In this document: positions 21,831-33,500 of the stretch, piece by piece
Position numbering within the stretch: the stretch's first letter is position 1
Layout of the letters: the number at the start of each line of letters is the position of its first letter
Source of the DNA: Dissophora ornata
Lineage: Eukaryota > Mortierellomycota > Mortierellomycetes > Mortierellales > Mortierellaceae
Direction of reading: 5' to 3'
Assembly (NCBI GenBank): GCA_025201705.1
Contig: MU616721.1
Coordinates: 1-49,279 of the forward strand
Length of the DNA stretch: 49,279 nt
Translations under genes and position numbers: made by a program
Notes under the pieces: generated by a model
What the model saw: only the letters and a program-made list of their open reading frames with translations
Told to the model about the DNA's origin: nothing
The model's database searches: none

Positions 21831-22621
21831 TGCAATGGCTCACCTCTTCAGTTCCATAACCAATTTTATCCCCGTTCGGCTGCTTGGTGGCAGAATGGCA
21901 TATCGGCTGAACATCGTCTTGTGGAGCGACCTTGCCCTCAATATCCTTATTTGCCTTCGTAGGCTTCCGATTGCGCCTTGATCTCACGCTAGGCAACTTC
22001 ACACTTGAGCACGATTTAAAGTGAAGTATCCCGGAAACGGGGATGTTAATAAGGATTCAAAGAAAACACCAGTGAGAATATCAGTCGCATCAAACCACAT
22101 CAGCCTGGCCTCCCGATAGGTTCTAGATGGCCTATGGGCGATGAAGGCGGCTGTGGAGCGCGATAACCTGAAACATGAAAATGATACGAGCAACATTCTT
22201 GAGGTTACCCAGGGACGATTTGGCGGCCAGGATGAGGCCATGTATGACGTCGACTAGCCTTTTTTTAATTGCCACTACAGCGCCATCAATTAGGCTCGAA
22301 TACGGGGCCCTTGCGCCGTTAACCTTTTCTACACCCACTCTTTGTTTCCTCCCCATTTTTGTCTGCACACCCCGTCCTCTGCCCACTGTTCGCTCCCCCC
22401 TCTCGCTACGCCACACGCTCGCAAGGGATTCGGCCGACTCACAACACGAAATCCGCTGCGGCAGACACACAGCCAACCTCACCCATATACTTCTCAACCC
22501 GCCATCTCGTCCCGTGGTCGACGAAAAAACAAATACAATTACATCACTTCACACCCTTGCTTCCTTCGGCATTTTCACCTTCCCTTCATTCCCTTACCCT
22601 TGCAACTAAAACGCACTAGCC
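21831..22621. other. Spacer and promoter of the double-UBC gene
   Basis: No supportable gene. The last 300 bp before 22622 are C-rich and pyrimidine-rich on the plus strand, as in many fungal promoters and leaders. Confidence 0.45.
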
Positions 22622-25120
22622 ATGTCCAACACCGTGACATTGCGTCTGACAAAAGAGCTCTCTGAATTCACAAAGAATCCAGATCATCAGCTCTTTCTCC
22701 ATTACGGTAGGTCATGCCACCTAAAAGCCATGTTGTTTTGTTAATTCCACAACAAGACCATGCTCAAGTTCCTCTCGCCAGCTGTTATCTACAATGACTG
22801 AGTCGTACAAACAAGCGTGAATGGTTGATTAATCCACATCGTCTTTATCTCTCTCTCTTGCCCTGGCTGTGGATTCTTTTGATTCTTTTATACAGATGAC
22901 TCGAATATCATGAACATCAAAGCCATGATCACTGGCCCCCCTGACACACCGTAAGACAATCAACCAACATATTGATGGAAAGGACCACAATTGGACCAGA
23001 GGACAAAGGGAAAGGAAAAAGGGGGTGGCCTACTTGGTCTCAACATAATGGATGGACATGTGCGATGTTCTGCAGCACGCAGCTCTTGAACAAGCATTCT
23101 CATCTTTCCACGCTACCATTCTGCGCTGCTAGTTACTGTCTGGGCCAGTTCGAGTTCAGCTTGCAGTTCCAAAAGGACTACCCGACGACTCCACCGAAAG
23201 GTGTGGCTCTTTTTCAGCGTATAGTTCTTGGTGGTCCGCGTGTTTCTGCTGCGATTATGATCACTGAACTCCGCTTTTGATACCTTGGTGTCTCTAGTCC
23301 TCGCCCTGACGACCAACCATGGAAGAACTCGATTCAACCCCAATGTAAGTCTTTCAACATGCGCATTCGAGCTTCTTTGTACTACGCTTTGTCTACTTCT
23401 TCCTCTTCCAGTGCACTCAACAAACACCCGCCTTAATTGTCACATTCTCATCCAAGATCTACGCAGGCGGGAAAGTTTGCCTCAGTATCCTCGGTACTTG
23501 GAGAGGCAACGCAGGAGAGCAATGTGAGGACCCACACTGGACTGCAGTCTGCATCGGGCAAACTGCTCTCGACGTCCACACCACTGTCACTGACGTTATG
23601 TTGCAATATTGATAGGGTCCTCGGCACATGGAATCACAAGTATCCTCTTAAGCATCCAGTCTCTGATGAGTGATATGCCTGTAAGTGCAGTTGCTTTTAC
23701 TTCTTGTTTGACGACAGCGAGCGGGATTTCGATCGCAATGGAAAGGACATCATTTAACATCCAAGGACGACTATTATAAAATCTTCAGTATCGCAACGAA
23801 CCAGGGCACGATCTCGAGAAAGATACGTCCAAGCTCGAGCCCTATAACCAGAAAATTCGCCATGGTTCGTACTGGCATTCGTACTGGCATTCGTAGTCTT
23901 TAAGATTTCGATGGCGATGTTGGCTCTCTTATCTAATACTGATTTTGTGCACTTCGTTCCTTCCAGAGACGATCCGAATCTCTGTTTGCGACAGATTAGA
24001 GAGCTTTCTCGGGATCAATCAACCACTTCATTTCAGCCATCTGACCGACATATCCTCATCGTCATCATCCTCGTCTTCGCCGTCATCACTACCAAACACA
24101 ACGTCTTCCAGCAGTGCGCTGGCGACACCAGTCGGCACGCCCAACTCGTCAGGGACACCTACAACATCTACGCCAACAGTGTTTGAGCCACTATATGCAA
24201 CGACAGTATCTGCGAATGATGAATTCAGCGATTTGTCCAAGCGCCTTTTCTTGGCCTACTATGACATTTATCAGAACATTGTACAGACAGAGTCAACCCA
24301 GGTCAAAGACGGAACAACGTTTTATAAGGCGCCCTTTGAGTTTGGAGGCAATAAGATGGACGGCACGTTCAATTATGCCTCACTAGGAAAGCGTCTGGAA
24401 GCAATCAAGAAGGCAGTCGACAAAGAGACGTCGGATTGGATCACACAGTCGAACCAGTGGATCAGGAGCTCTAGCCGGATGTCGAGCAACCTGCGGCGCC
24501 AGTTTGAGCAAATTCGCGAGTACTATCGCGAGAATAACACTGGAGGCGTTGAAGTGGAGCTTGTCGACGACAATCCGTTCGTGTGGACCTTTACGCTCTT
24601 CGGAAAGCCGATGAGGTAGGACCCTCAAGCTATATTCCGCGTCCGATGACGTGATACGTTATTTAAACTAATAGCAATCCTTCATCGGTTTCTTTTCATT
24701 AGCAACTACGATGGTGGAATGTTCAGGGTGCAGATGGTATTCCATGACACTTTCCCCGAGATCCAGCCGCGAGTCAAATTCACAACGCCCATGTACCATG
24801 TACATGTGACATCTGACGGTGTTCCTTTCTATTCTGTCGAGAAACCTGATGACGTGCGGTCTCATATTCAAGCGATAAGTTGCTTGGTCCTGGAGGACGA
24901 GCCCTCCACCAACCCGTCGACCCATGTTAACTTGGATGTATGTCAAGTTTGATTTAGGTTAGACGTGTCGAACTAGAACTGCTTACTAACTTGTGCTTTG
25001 TTATCACGTCGGACTGTACACTAGGCGGCTAAACTTCACTTTGGGACAAAGGATCAACGTCGGGAATATAACAGGAACGCACGCCGATGTGCCAGCCGCT
25101 CGACAGACTACTTCGAATAG
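22622..25120 (+). CDS. UBE2Z-like protein with two UBC domains
   Basis: A ubiquitin-conjugating enzyme. Ten exons, all in phase: 22622-22706, 22896-22950, 23133-23200, 23298-23344, 23457-23523, 23616-23680, 23789-23864, 23967-24615, 24703-24937, 25025-25120; 480 residues. Domain 1 (about residues 5-160) has NIMNIKAMITGPPDTPY, DYPTTPPKV, TRFNPN, GGKVCLSILGTWRG with the catalytic Cys at about residue 93, then NEPGHD and IRHETIRISVCDRLE, the UBE2Z-type pattern. A Ser/Thr/Pro linker follows (about 165-225). Domain 2 (about 355-450) has NPFVWTFTLFGKPM, NYDGGMFRVQMVFHDTFPEI and PDDVRSHIQAI. At its active-site position it reads DGVPFYS, Phe413 in place of Cys, so it is probably a non-catalytic UEV-like domain. 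The start has ACTAGCC before ATG. Confidence 0.9.
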
Positions 25121-25648
25121 AGGAAAACAAAGGGGCGCAAAGATTCTTCTGTGAAAGACTTTGGACGTCCCAACATTGCACTTACCGCTGGCGTGTTCTT
25201 GGCGTTGGTTTGTGCCCTATCGTTTTGTACAAAAGCCTTCATTTGTAAATGACACCTACGCTTGTCGCTCTCCGTAGAATATTGGTTCTTTGAATTTTTC
25301 AGCAGACTGGATCGAAATAAACTCGGCGTAAAAGAATAATGAGATGGACGAGTTTGTGCGGCGCATATGACAATGGATTGAAGGAAGCCCTGGCCATGTT
25401 TCAGACTGCTGCAGACAGCAAGGCTGGAAAGTCGTAGTCCACTTTGGGAAGAAAAAAGATGGAGCTCAAGAGGAAGGAAAAGATCAACGGCGGTGGCCCC
25501 TCGAAGTGAGTGAGTAGACTAGGGCATGTTCACAGTAAATCAAAGTCTGCTCAAATGTCACCTGCAATGCTGTATTCGTACAAGTTGGAGTTGTGAACTT
25601 GAACGACGTAGAATAATTATTACGATTATCTAAAATATCACATCTAGA
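25121..25648. other. Convergent 3' flanks
   Basis: A 528-bp spacer between the stop codons of two convergent genes. No gene seen; it presumably holds both 3' ends. Confidence 0.5.
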
Positions 25649-27911
25649 CTAAGCATCAAACAGGTCTCCTTCGACCTTGATACCATATTCCTGCTCAAGC
25701 CGCTGCTTCAACGCGTCATCTAGCACAGCCTCAAATCCATCCGACTTGCGTCCAAGGACTTCTCTCTCCAGATAACTCTTGATCTGCGCAAGGTGGTACG
25801 CCAGCGACATTAATGCCAACGCAGCCTCAAACATCCAGTAGTTCAACCTCGCTTGCAACGTGAATGATAACGCCTTCCAGAATCCCAGCGACTGTCTAAT
25901 TGCCACAGTCTGTCCATTCGAGTCCTTGAGGGGAATATAGTCAGCCTTTACTGCAAATGCCCACACGCTGGGGTCATGTCCTAGTCCTACAACTGCCCAG
26001 CGAGCCATGCGGTTGATGCGGTTTACAGGGCTGCCGAGAGTTTTGTTGTTGGCGCGGACGATGGTCATGTTGCGACTGATAAATAAAAGTTCCTTGGGGA
26101 GCAGTTCACTGTTGACCAAAAAGTCCTTGAGGCTTGTCTTGAGTTTCATCTGGAGCTCATAGGCGTCGAGGACAGATGTGTTGGTGGACGGGGTGATGCT
26201 GGGGGATAGATTCATGTTATAGGGTTTCAAGAGTGTGGCATTGGCGAGCATTTGTGAATCGCCAACACCCCAAAGTCGAGAGATCTCCTGAATTGTAGGC
26301 TTGTCGAGGAGAAAGAGTGACTTCCAGAATAGACAGTACTGTTTCCTGAACTCTTCTGACTCGCGCATATAGAGGCCGTGATCCAGAAGCAGCTGGGAAA
26401 GAAAAACAAAAAGAACGGGGCGTCAGTCAAGTTTCTGGTTTTTTTTCCTTTGCTTGCTTTTAGACAGGCTATGCCTTAATTGCATCTATGTGATTTTTAC
26501 TCACCAATTGATGCCGCCTTGGATTATCCGGATGTCTGCGCACAAGCACGTTTCCGGGATGTGGATCACAATGGACGAATCCCGAGACAAAGATCTGATG
26601 CGCAAACACGTCCACGACCGAATCCATAATCTTCTTCACACTCAACCCCATTTCCTGGATCGCAACTTTGTCCGTTGCCCGACAGCCATCGACCCACTCT
26701 GCGACCATAACTTGTTTTGTGCTGTATTCCTTGAACACCTTTGGCACATAGACCTGCGTCCTCAATTTCGCGTCCGTCTGCAAGAACTCATTGCACATTT
26801 CCGAGTTCCGTGCCTCTTTGATGAAATCGGTCTCCTCCCGCAGATGTTTTATGGTATAGTCGACAGCGAAGGACATGGGCAAGTCAAACATGTACTCGTA
26901 ACATTTGATCAACAGTCGATAGGCAATCAGATCCCATTCGATCTGAATGGGGATCTCGGGCTTCTGGACCTTGACAGCAACGACGGTTCCATCCAAGAGT
27001 GTGGCCTTGTGAACTTGGGCTATGGATGCGGCCGCGGTGGGAAGTTTTGAAAATGTGCGAAAGACTTCATGGATGTCCTTGCCGAGTTCTTTCCGGATAA
27101 TCGTTTCCACGACAGAGTAATCCACAGACGATGCATCGTCGTACAGTGCCCGCAATGTCCTGTGTTAAATAAATAAAAATAAAGTTTTTTTGTGGCGTGA
27201 GCATGCCAAGGACTGATTTTCTTTCTGCAGATTTCTTTCCGCAATGATCGGATCGAATGACACTTCGATCTACAAATTTGTCGCATGTTTGCTCACGTAC
27301 GTCAGGTAACACGGTGGGAGTACGGAAGAGTTCGTAGCGATACCCTGTCCTGTTGTTGTCAGAGAGAAGTGTGCGATCAGAAACTGGGAAACGTGGACTC
27401 AATTGTCCAGGAAAGATGCGCAGAGGATGCCTTTTTTTTTTTTTAATACCTAGTTTGATATAAAGGCCACTACGAGATAGGAAAGAAGACAGCAGTTAAT
27501 AAAGGAATGACGAACACAGAATCCGCCAATGCAATTGCCCTCCCTCCGCCTTTTTTTTTCTGGGGACATACCCATTCGTTTGACAGACGTGCAATATCCG
27601 ATCAGCGACGCGTTGATGAAGATCGTTGATCTTGTCTGCTTTTCCTGGCGTAAAGTTGAACTTGTAGTCCCATCCTATCAATACACTGTTACCCCCCAGT
27701 ATCACGATAAGTTAGTTCTCAGCTCCAAGGTTTATATGAAATGGCCAATGATTAATTGTCTTTACCCGTTCCATGCTGTACGTGCTGTCCGTTGAAAAGC
27801 CTTTGCGTTCTTGTGGGTGTCGACGAGATAGAGGCCAGTGACTGTGGCCGAGGTAACAGTGGCAATTCGCACTGATTTGTAGGTGAACAACCTCTGGAGC
27901 AATGGCGGCAT
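25649..27911 (-). CDS. ABC1/UbiB-type atypical kinase, ADCK1-like
   Basis: A mitochondrial ABC1 (aarF-domain) protein-kinase-like family linked to coenzyme Q and lipid homeostasis. Six exons in phase: 27911-27766, 27685-27572, 27469-27450 (only 20 nt), 27349-27301, 27159-26505, 26392-25649; 575 residues. Motifs: LYIKLGQGIATNSSVLP (the KxGQ signature, about residue 92); SIAQVHKA; VVAVKVQKP with the nucleotide-binding Lys near residue 172; LREETDFIKEARN (ExD); GFVHCDPHPGNVLV (catalytic loop); LLLLDHGLY (metal-binding DHG in place of DFG). The N-terminus MPPLLQRLFTYKSVRIATVT is basic and free of acids, consistent with mitochondrial import. The start was chosen because this Met opens the frame that joins VLIGWDYKFNF in phase. 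It shares an upstream region with UXT. Confidence 0.92.
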
Positions 27912-28494
27912 GGCTCTTCAAGTAGTACGAAGAAGCAGGGGGGAAAAGATGGCGAAGTGGAGCCCCTAAAGCAGAGCAAGTTGTCCGCGACAAGACAACT
28001 TTATTCAGGACACTTTTCTAAGACTGGAGGAAGGGGTCTCTGCGTGCAAAAAGTCCCATGGGGTACTGTGATGCTGTGACCAGGGGATTCTCCAGAAGGG
28101 ATTAGAAAGGGAGATGAACAAGGAGGAGAGATGAGTGAAAAAGGATGAGAAGAGAGGGATCAGAGTGGGTTGATTGTGTGAATCCAGGTGTTTCCTTGTG
28201 CCAATCTACTGCGAGTGGTCCTGCGAGCAGCTGCTGTGCGATAACGGCTCTGCGCTCTCATTCCGTGATTCCAATGCGCTCTCCCAAAAAGGAAACTATC
28301 GATCGAGTGTTTCCCCAGTCACTCGTCGTCCTTCAGCTCTGCGTGTGTGCTTTAAAGTAAACAACGGTGCGCCATGGCGTGGGATGCTTTTCTGAAAAGA
28401 CTTGCTCTGCACCCCAAGGACCACGTTGGGGAAACACCATACTGACACAGTGCCTCAGCAATAACCAGAGTGGCCAGAGAGAAGCAAAGCAGCG
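27912..28494. promoter_or_regulatory. Divergent promoter region, ADCK1-like / UXT
   Basis: 583 bp separate two head-to-head starts. No gene inside. It must hold both promoters; no TATA element is obvious. Confidence 0.5.
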
Positions 28495-29408
28495 ATGGAG
28501 GACGACATTCAAGGAAAGATTACCCGCTACGAAAAGTTTGTCAATGAAGGGCTGAGAAATGATCTCAAGGACGCACTCGATGCACGCGATGCCATCTATG
28601 ACCAGATCTCGGAATAGTACGTGCTCACGCTACTGCTCTCGCACTCAGCCCATTGCACACGATCGTCGCTTATAACAGCCTTATCAAGAATATTCAAAAA
28701 CTCAACTGTTACCTACTTTCCCTGGCTTGCACTTTCGTAGTCAGAAACTGGCAAAGGACATCGAGATCATCAAAGACAATGGACTCACAGAGATGAAGAC
28801 ACAGGTTGATCTCGGCTCCAATTTCTACATGCAGGCGAAGATGTAAGGGCACTTTCAGCGCATACAATTGGGCCTTTCAGGCCGCAAAAAAAATTTCCAC
28901 CACTTTGTATTCAACAGTAAGGACCTTGCTACCCATTCTTTTTCGTTTACAACCCCTTAGTCCGGACACGAAGTATATCTATGTCAACGTGGGATTCGGG
29001 TTTCATGCACAGTTGACATTGGACGAGGCACTAGCGTTCATCACCAAGAAAGAAACGCATCTTCAAAAGTATGACATGTCCAAACCGTCGTCAATCGGTT
29101 TTGTTGACACTATTGGTAGCACGACTGACAGTTAGTATGCGATTGCTGTGCAATTGACATATTGTATTTCATTTGTAGGAAAGCGGCAAGGTACACGGAA
29201 AAAGCGGCCCAGATCCGTGCTCACATCAAACTTGTAAGCAAACCGCTGTTGCAGACGCTGTCGTCATTGCTGTTGTTACCCGTTTTCTTTGCAGAGAGCC
29301 ATTTCTCATGTCGTTGTTTTGCTCAACGGGTACGGATAGGTCTTGGAAGCGATGGCTGAGATCATGAAGCTAAACGGTGCAACGCCACCAAGGAATCTGG
29401 AACTCTGA
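28495..29408 (+). CDS. UXT: UXT, prefoldin alpha-like chaperone subunit
   Basis: UXT is a prefoldin-like subunit (URI/prefoldin-like complex). Five exons in phase: 28495-28616, 28741-28842, 28961-29068, 29179-29233, 29340-29408; 151 residues, close to the 157 of human UXT. Sequence: MEDDIQGKITRYEKFVNEGL, LKDALDARDAIYDQISEYQK (first helix), MKTQVDLGSNFYMQAKI, PDTKYIYVNVGFGFHAQLTL (beta hairpins), DEALAFITKKETHLQK and KAAQIRAHIKLVLEAMAEIM (second helix). The coiled-coil / beta-hairpin / coiled-coil order and the QVDLGxNF and VxVGxGF motifs identify it. The start is in CAGCGATGG. Confidence 0.92.
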
Positions 29409-30532
29409 CGCAACAGGGACCTTGGATACCTTTTTTTCGGCACACTCAAAGCTGCAGTTCATCAGAATAGCACATAATTGTAAATAGAACCACATCACTG
29501 TGTAATAATATCACATTTTTTTATTATTTCGAAGGCTGTGTGGGCTTTGGTGATGGGTGCGACACACTAAATTCTCATTCGGAGCCGGTGAGGGCAATCC
29601 CCACCCCCACCTAATTAATACGGCGTATAGCAAGCAATTAGCGCCATGCTGTGGTGACGGGCGTAAAAAAATAAAACAAGAGAGTTAGACGAGCCAGGGT
29701 CGCACAGTCGTGTTTTTGTGTCATGGCATGTAGTGTATGTAGCTCTTATTTGTTTACTCTCTCTCTCTCTTGTTCGGCATTGTGGGCAGCTCTCATAATC
29801 CCCGTGCGTTCCACTATTTTTACTGCCGCTGCCATGCGCCTTCTTTTCTCCGTCTGCCCGGGATTGGGATTGGTCTGGTGGTTGAAGCAATATGTACACT
29901 GCCTTTTCTTCCCCTCCCCCCTGGGATTGCGATGGTTTCAAATTGTAATGGGCACAACGGAGAAATGGAATGAAAGGGCAAGAGGAGCGACCCTTGCGGA
30001 CGAGGGCTTCGCCTCCCTGTCTTTTTTGATGCCAACCTCTGTTCCCCAGACTAAACTGAAACGATATGGCTGTGTGGGTATCTCAGACCCCAGGTATAAG
30101 AGCTTTTCTTTGTGGGATTCTCAGTCTAACTGGATCATCCGGGTGCAGCATCCCCGAACACAGCTCCGTTTCCGTTGGCGGGGTCCGATAAGGTTTCCCT
30201 TTAATAAAGGATGTCTCGAATGGGAGTAATGCATTCGAATTGCTTATCACACACAAACCAAAAACACTCATTCATGTGCGCATGCGGCATGTTCACCTCC
30301 TTGACTCTGCGCCGTTTTTCATGCAAATCTTTCCATCTCTTGTTCGCCCTTTTCCCTCTTTACTCCTCTTTATTTCTCTTCACTCCCACCCATCGTCCAT
30401 TCCGCATGCCCTCCTCCACGTAACTGCCAAGGCAAACCTTTCGATCCTTTCCTTCCCTTTGTACTTCTCCCTCCCCCGTCAGACAAGGACATTCAGCACA
30501 CCCTCACCCTCACACACACATCATCAGCAACA
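29409..30532. other. Spacer and promoter of the coiled-coil gene
   Basis: No supportable gene in 1.1 kb. The last 250 bp are strongly pyrimidine-rich, with CACA runs directly before the ATG at 30533. Confidence 0.45.
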
Positions 30533-33500
30533 ATGAGTCGCTACCCTTTCCCTATCCAAGCAGACCAACGGACCTCGAGTCTAAGCAACAACAGTAGCCC
30601 GTTCCTCAACAGCAAACGCAGCAATGATAACCTCGGCGTTCATAATCCCTATTCCCAGTTCCATGAGGGCCACGCCCCTGTTTATGGTGACGAGGCTGAC
30701 TGGCAGCAATACAGAAACTCTGCGGTAAATAGGCCCCCAAAAGATTCAGACGCCTCCAAAAAAAAAAAACAAAAAAAAAACAAAAACAGATCATCCATAA
30801 TTGTCCGACCAGAAAAGGGGGTGAGATCTATCGCTCATGTTATTTTTATTTTTTGTGTTTTAGAAAAAATCCATCGGATCTCAAAGTTCGTTCCAGAGCT
30901 GGACTTCGGAGGACCCTGCCTTCAGCTCGCACACCAGCTCCTTTAGCCAATACACACCTCCAAACTCACAGCAGATCACACAATTGCCGCAGGCGAAGGC
31001 GCAGCAGGCTCATCGACAATACCACCCTCGTGGAGAGTCGTTGATGTCGATGGTGTCGATGGTGTCGACCACATCCTCTGCGGCTGGTGCCAGCGGTGGT
31101 CGCTACCGAAGTAACAGCAACAACAGCAATATCAGCAACAACCACCCTATGCAATATCAGCAACAACAAATGCAACAGCAAAACCATGATCAGCCTGGAG
31201 CTCAGCAGCAGTATGATCACAGCAACCATAATAACTACAACGGCAGCCAGTTTAATGACAACGGCCACCACAACAACAGCCATCTCAGCTACTCTAGTCA
31301 AAAGAGCGGCCACAGCCAGTCCTATGGGAACCAGTACCAAAATCTCCCGCAACAACAGCATCCATACGACCACCAGCTCCACGAGCAGAACCGCGGCAGT
31401 GGTCAGTACACTACCGAAAGGTCAGCTCAGAAGCAGTCGAGAGTCTCGCCAGGAAGCGATATCTTCCAGCACCAGCCTCAGCACCAGGAATCTCCTCGCA
31501 CGTCTCAGCGAGCACAACGGAGACGCGAGCCAGTCGCTTCAGAAGACGGGAAACTGCGCAGTCTTGACGACTACGAGACGATGTTTCAGGAAATGACCTC
31601 TCCGAATTTGGGACCCAGGGGAGCATCATCGTCACGTTCAGCTACTGCGAACGCTGGGGCTGAGCGCAGTCTTGATGACTACGAAGTGATGCTGCAAGAA
31701 ATAACATCCCCGAATTTGGGACCGAAAGAAGGTCGCGAGGCACGAGAGGCACGGTCAGCGGCAAGGCGGCAAGAGCGTGAGGCTCGCGAGGCGCGGCCTG
31801 CCAGGCAGCAGCAAAGGCAGCAGCAAAGGCAGCAGCAGGAGCCACAACGACAGAATGAGCAACAAGAGCGCCAGACGGACCAGAAGTCTGAGCAGGCATC
31901 GTTTGAGGAGCGGAAGCTCAGACGCAGGAGCAGTCTTCCCAGTAAACTCAAGTCGGCACCAAACATGTTCGCTAATGTGCAACGACGCAACAGCGGCAGT
32001 GGACAGTTGTCGCCATCAGTGGTCGTGGCAGAGCCTTCTACTTCTGATCCTACTCCTTCTCTGCAGTCTTACGAACATCTCGCCGCTCTTCAGCCGAAAC
32101 GATTCTCATGGGAGAATGAGAGTGTTGCACCGAGAGCTGACCTCCTCCAGAGCAACGACAACATATATAGACCTGATAGTATGCAGCGAAAAGGCTCCTG
32201 GTACGAGCTGGACGCTCCAGCCGAGACGGACCATGGGCAGCAACAGCAACATCAACTTTCACAACTGGATCCGAATGCGCTGCCAGTGATGACAAAGTCT
32301 CATCTTCGACTCAGCAAATCTCTAGTCCCTGTGGATGTGCAGGAGCCGATTAGCTACTTGAATGTCGACGACGAGCCAGAGTTCTCTTTACAGCCTGATC
32401 CCTCCAGGGACCACCAAGTAGAGCAAAACGTTGTAATTCCACCTCCTCTAGCACCTCGCCCCACTGCGACGTCCAATTCTCGATCTCGACCAAGTACACC
32501 CGTCGGAGGTATCCGCCCACCACCAGGCCCAGCGCCTCCTCAGGCAACCCTTTCCCGAAAAGTTTCCCCAAGGTCAGCAAAGCGTTCCGGTACTGGTAGC
32601 AGCAATGGCGGTAGTGGTGGGACTCTGCAGCCGTTTCCACAGGGATCTCGACCTAGAGCAGGTTCCGCAGCTTCAACGTCTAGTATGAACGGTTTCACGA
32701 TCGACAGAGTCCTGACACCACCACCTCCGTCGTCTCCACTGCCGTCCCTACCCCAGACTCATCAACCAACGCACGCAGCAACCCCGCTGACAACTAGTGA
32801 TAGTGTCGTTGGACTTGGAAATGAACAGCCTCAAACGCTCAGTCGCAAGACTTCCGGAAACAATGACCTTGCCCTCCTGGCCTCTCAATTCGTGAATCAA
32901 GTTGATGGCCAGACAACTCTTCCAACACCTGCATCGTCTTTGCCAATGAGTCCTGAATTTAACGCTACTGCTCCTACTGCTGCTGCTGCTGCTGCCAATC
33001 AGGCAGCCCATATGGCCAGGCTCAAGAAGCGGGTTAGTCTATTAGAAAAGGAGCTGGCCAGTACAGAAATGGAGCTCTCAACAAGGATCCGAGATGGATC
33101 TGAATTGCAGGCGAAGGTGGAGCAGTTGACAACCGAGCGGGACGCTTTAGAGAGAAAGCTCGCAGAAATGACCTCAGCATCATCGACAAGAGGCGAAATT
33201 GTCAGCAACAAGCACACCAACAGTACACGGTCTCCTGAGGACCGCGCGTCCTTGCAGCTGCTGCATGATCAAGAGCTGAAGCATGCAGTGAAACAGGTTC
33301 AAGAAGAGAAAGAGGTTCTATTTGAAGCCATGATGGAGCGTCAGGACCGATCACGGGCAGAGATGGCTGCGCAGATTGACGAGATCCGTGCGCAGCTTGT
33401 TCAAAAGGACGAGCAGATCTCGCGCCTGCAGGAGGAGCAACTCCAAAACTCTCATCATCATGCTGCCGCCTCCACAGCTGCTGCAACTGCTGCTGTTTCC

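Noticed and set aside
29723..30229. 168-codon plus-strand open frame between UXT and the coiled-coil gene
   Set aside because: Composition and lack of any motif suggest chance; no start context, no partner exons.
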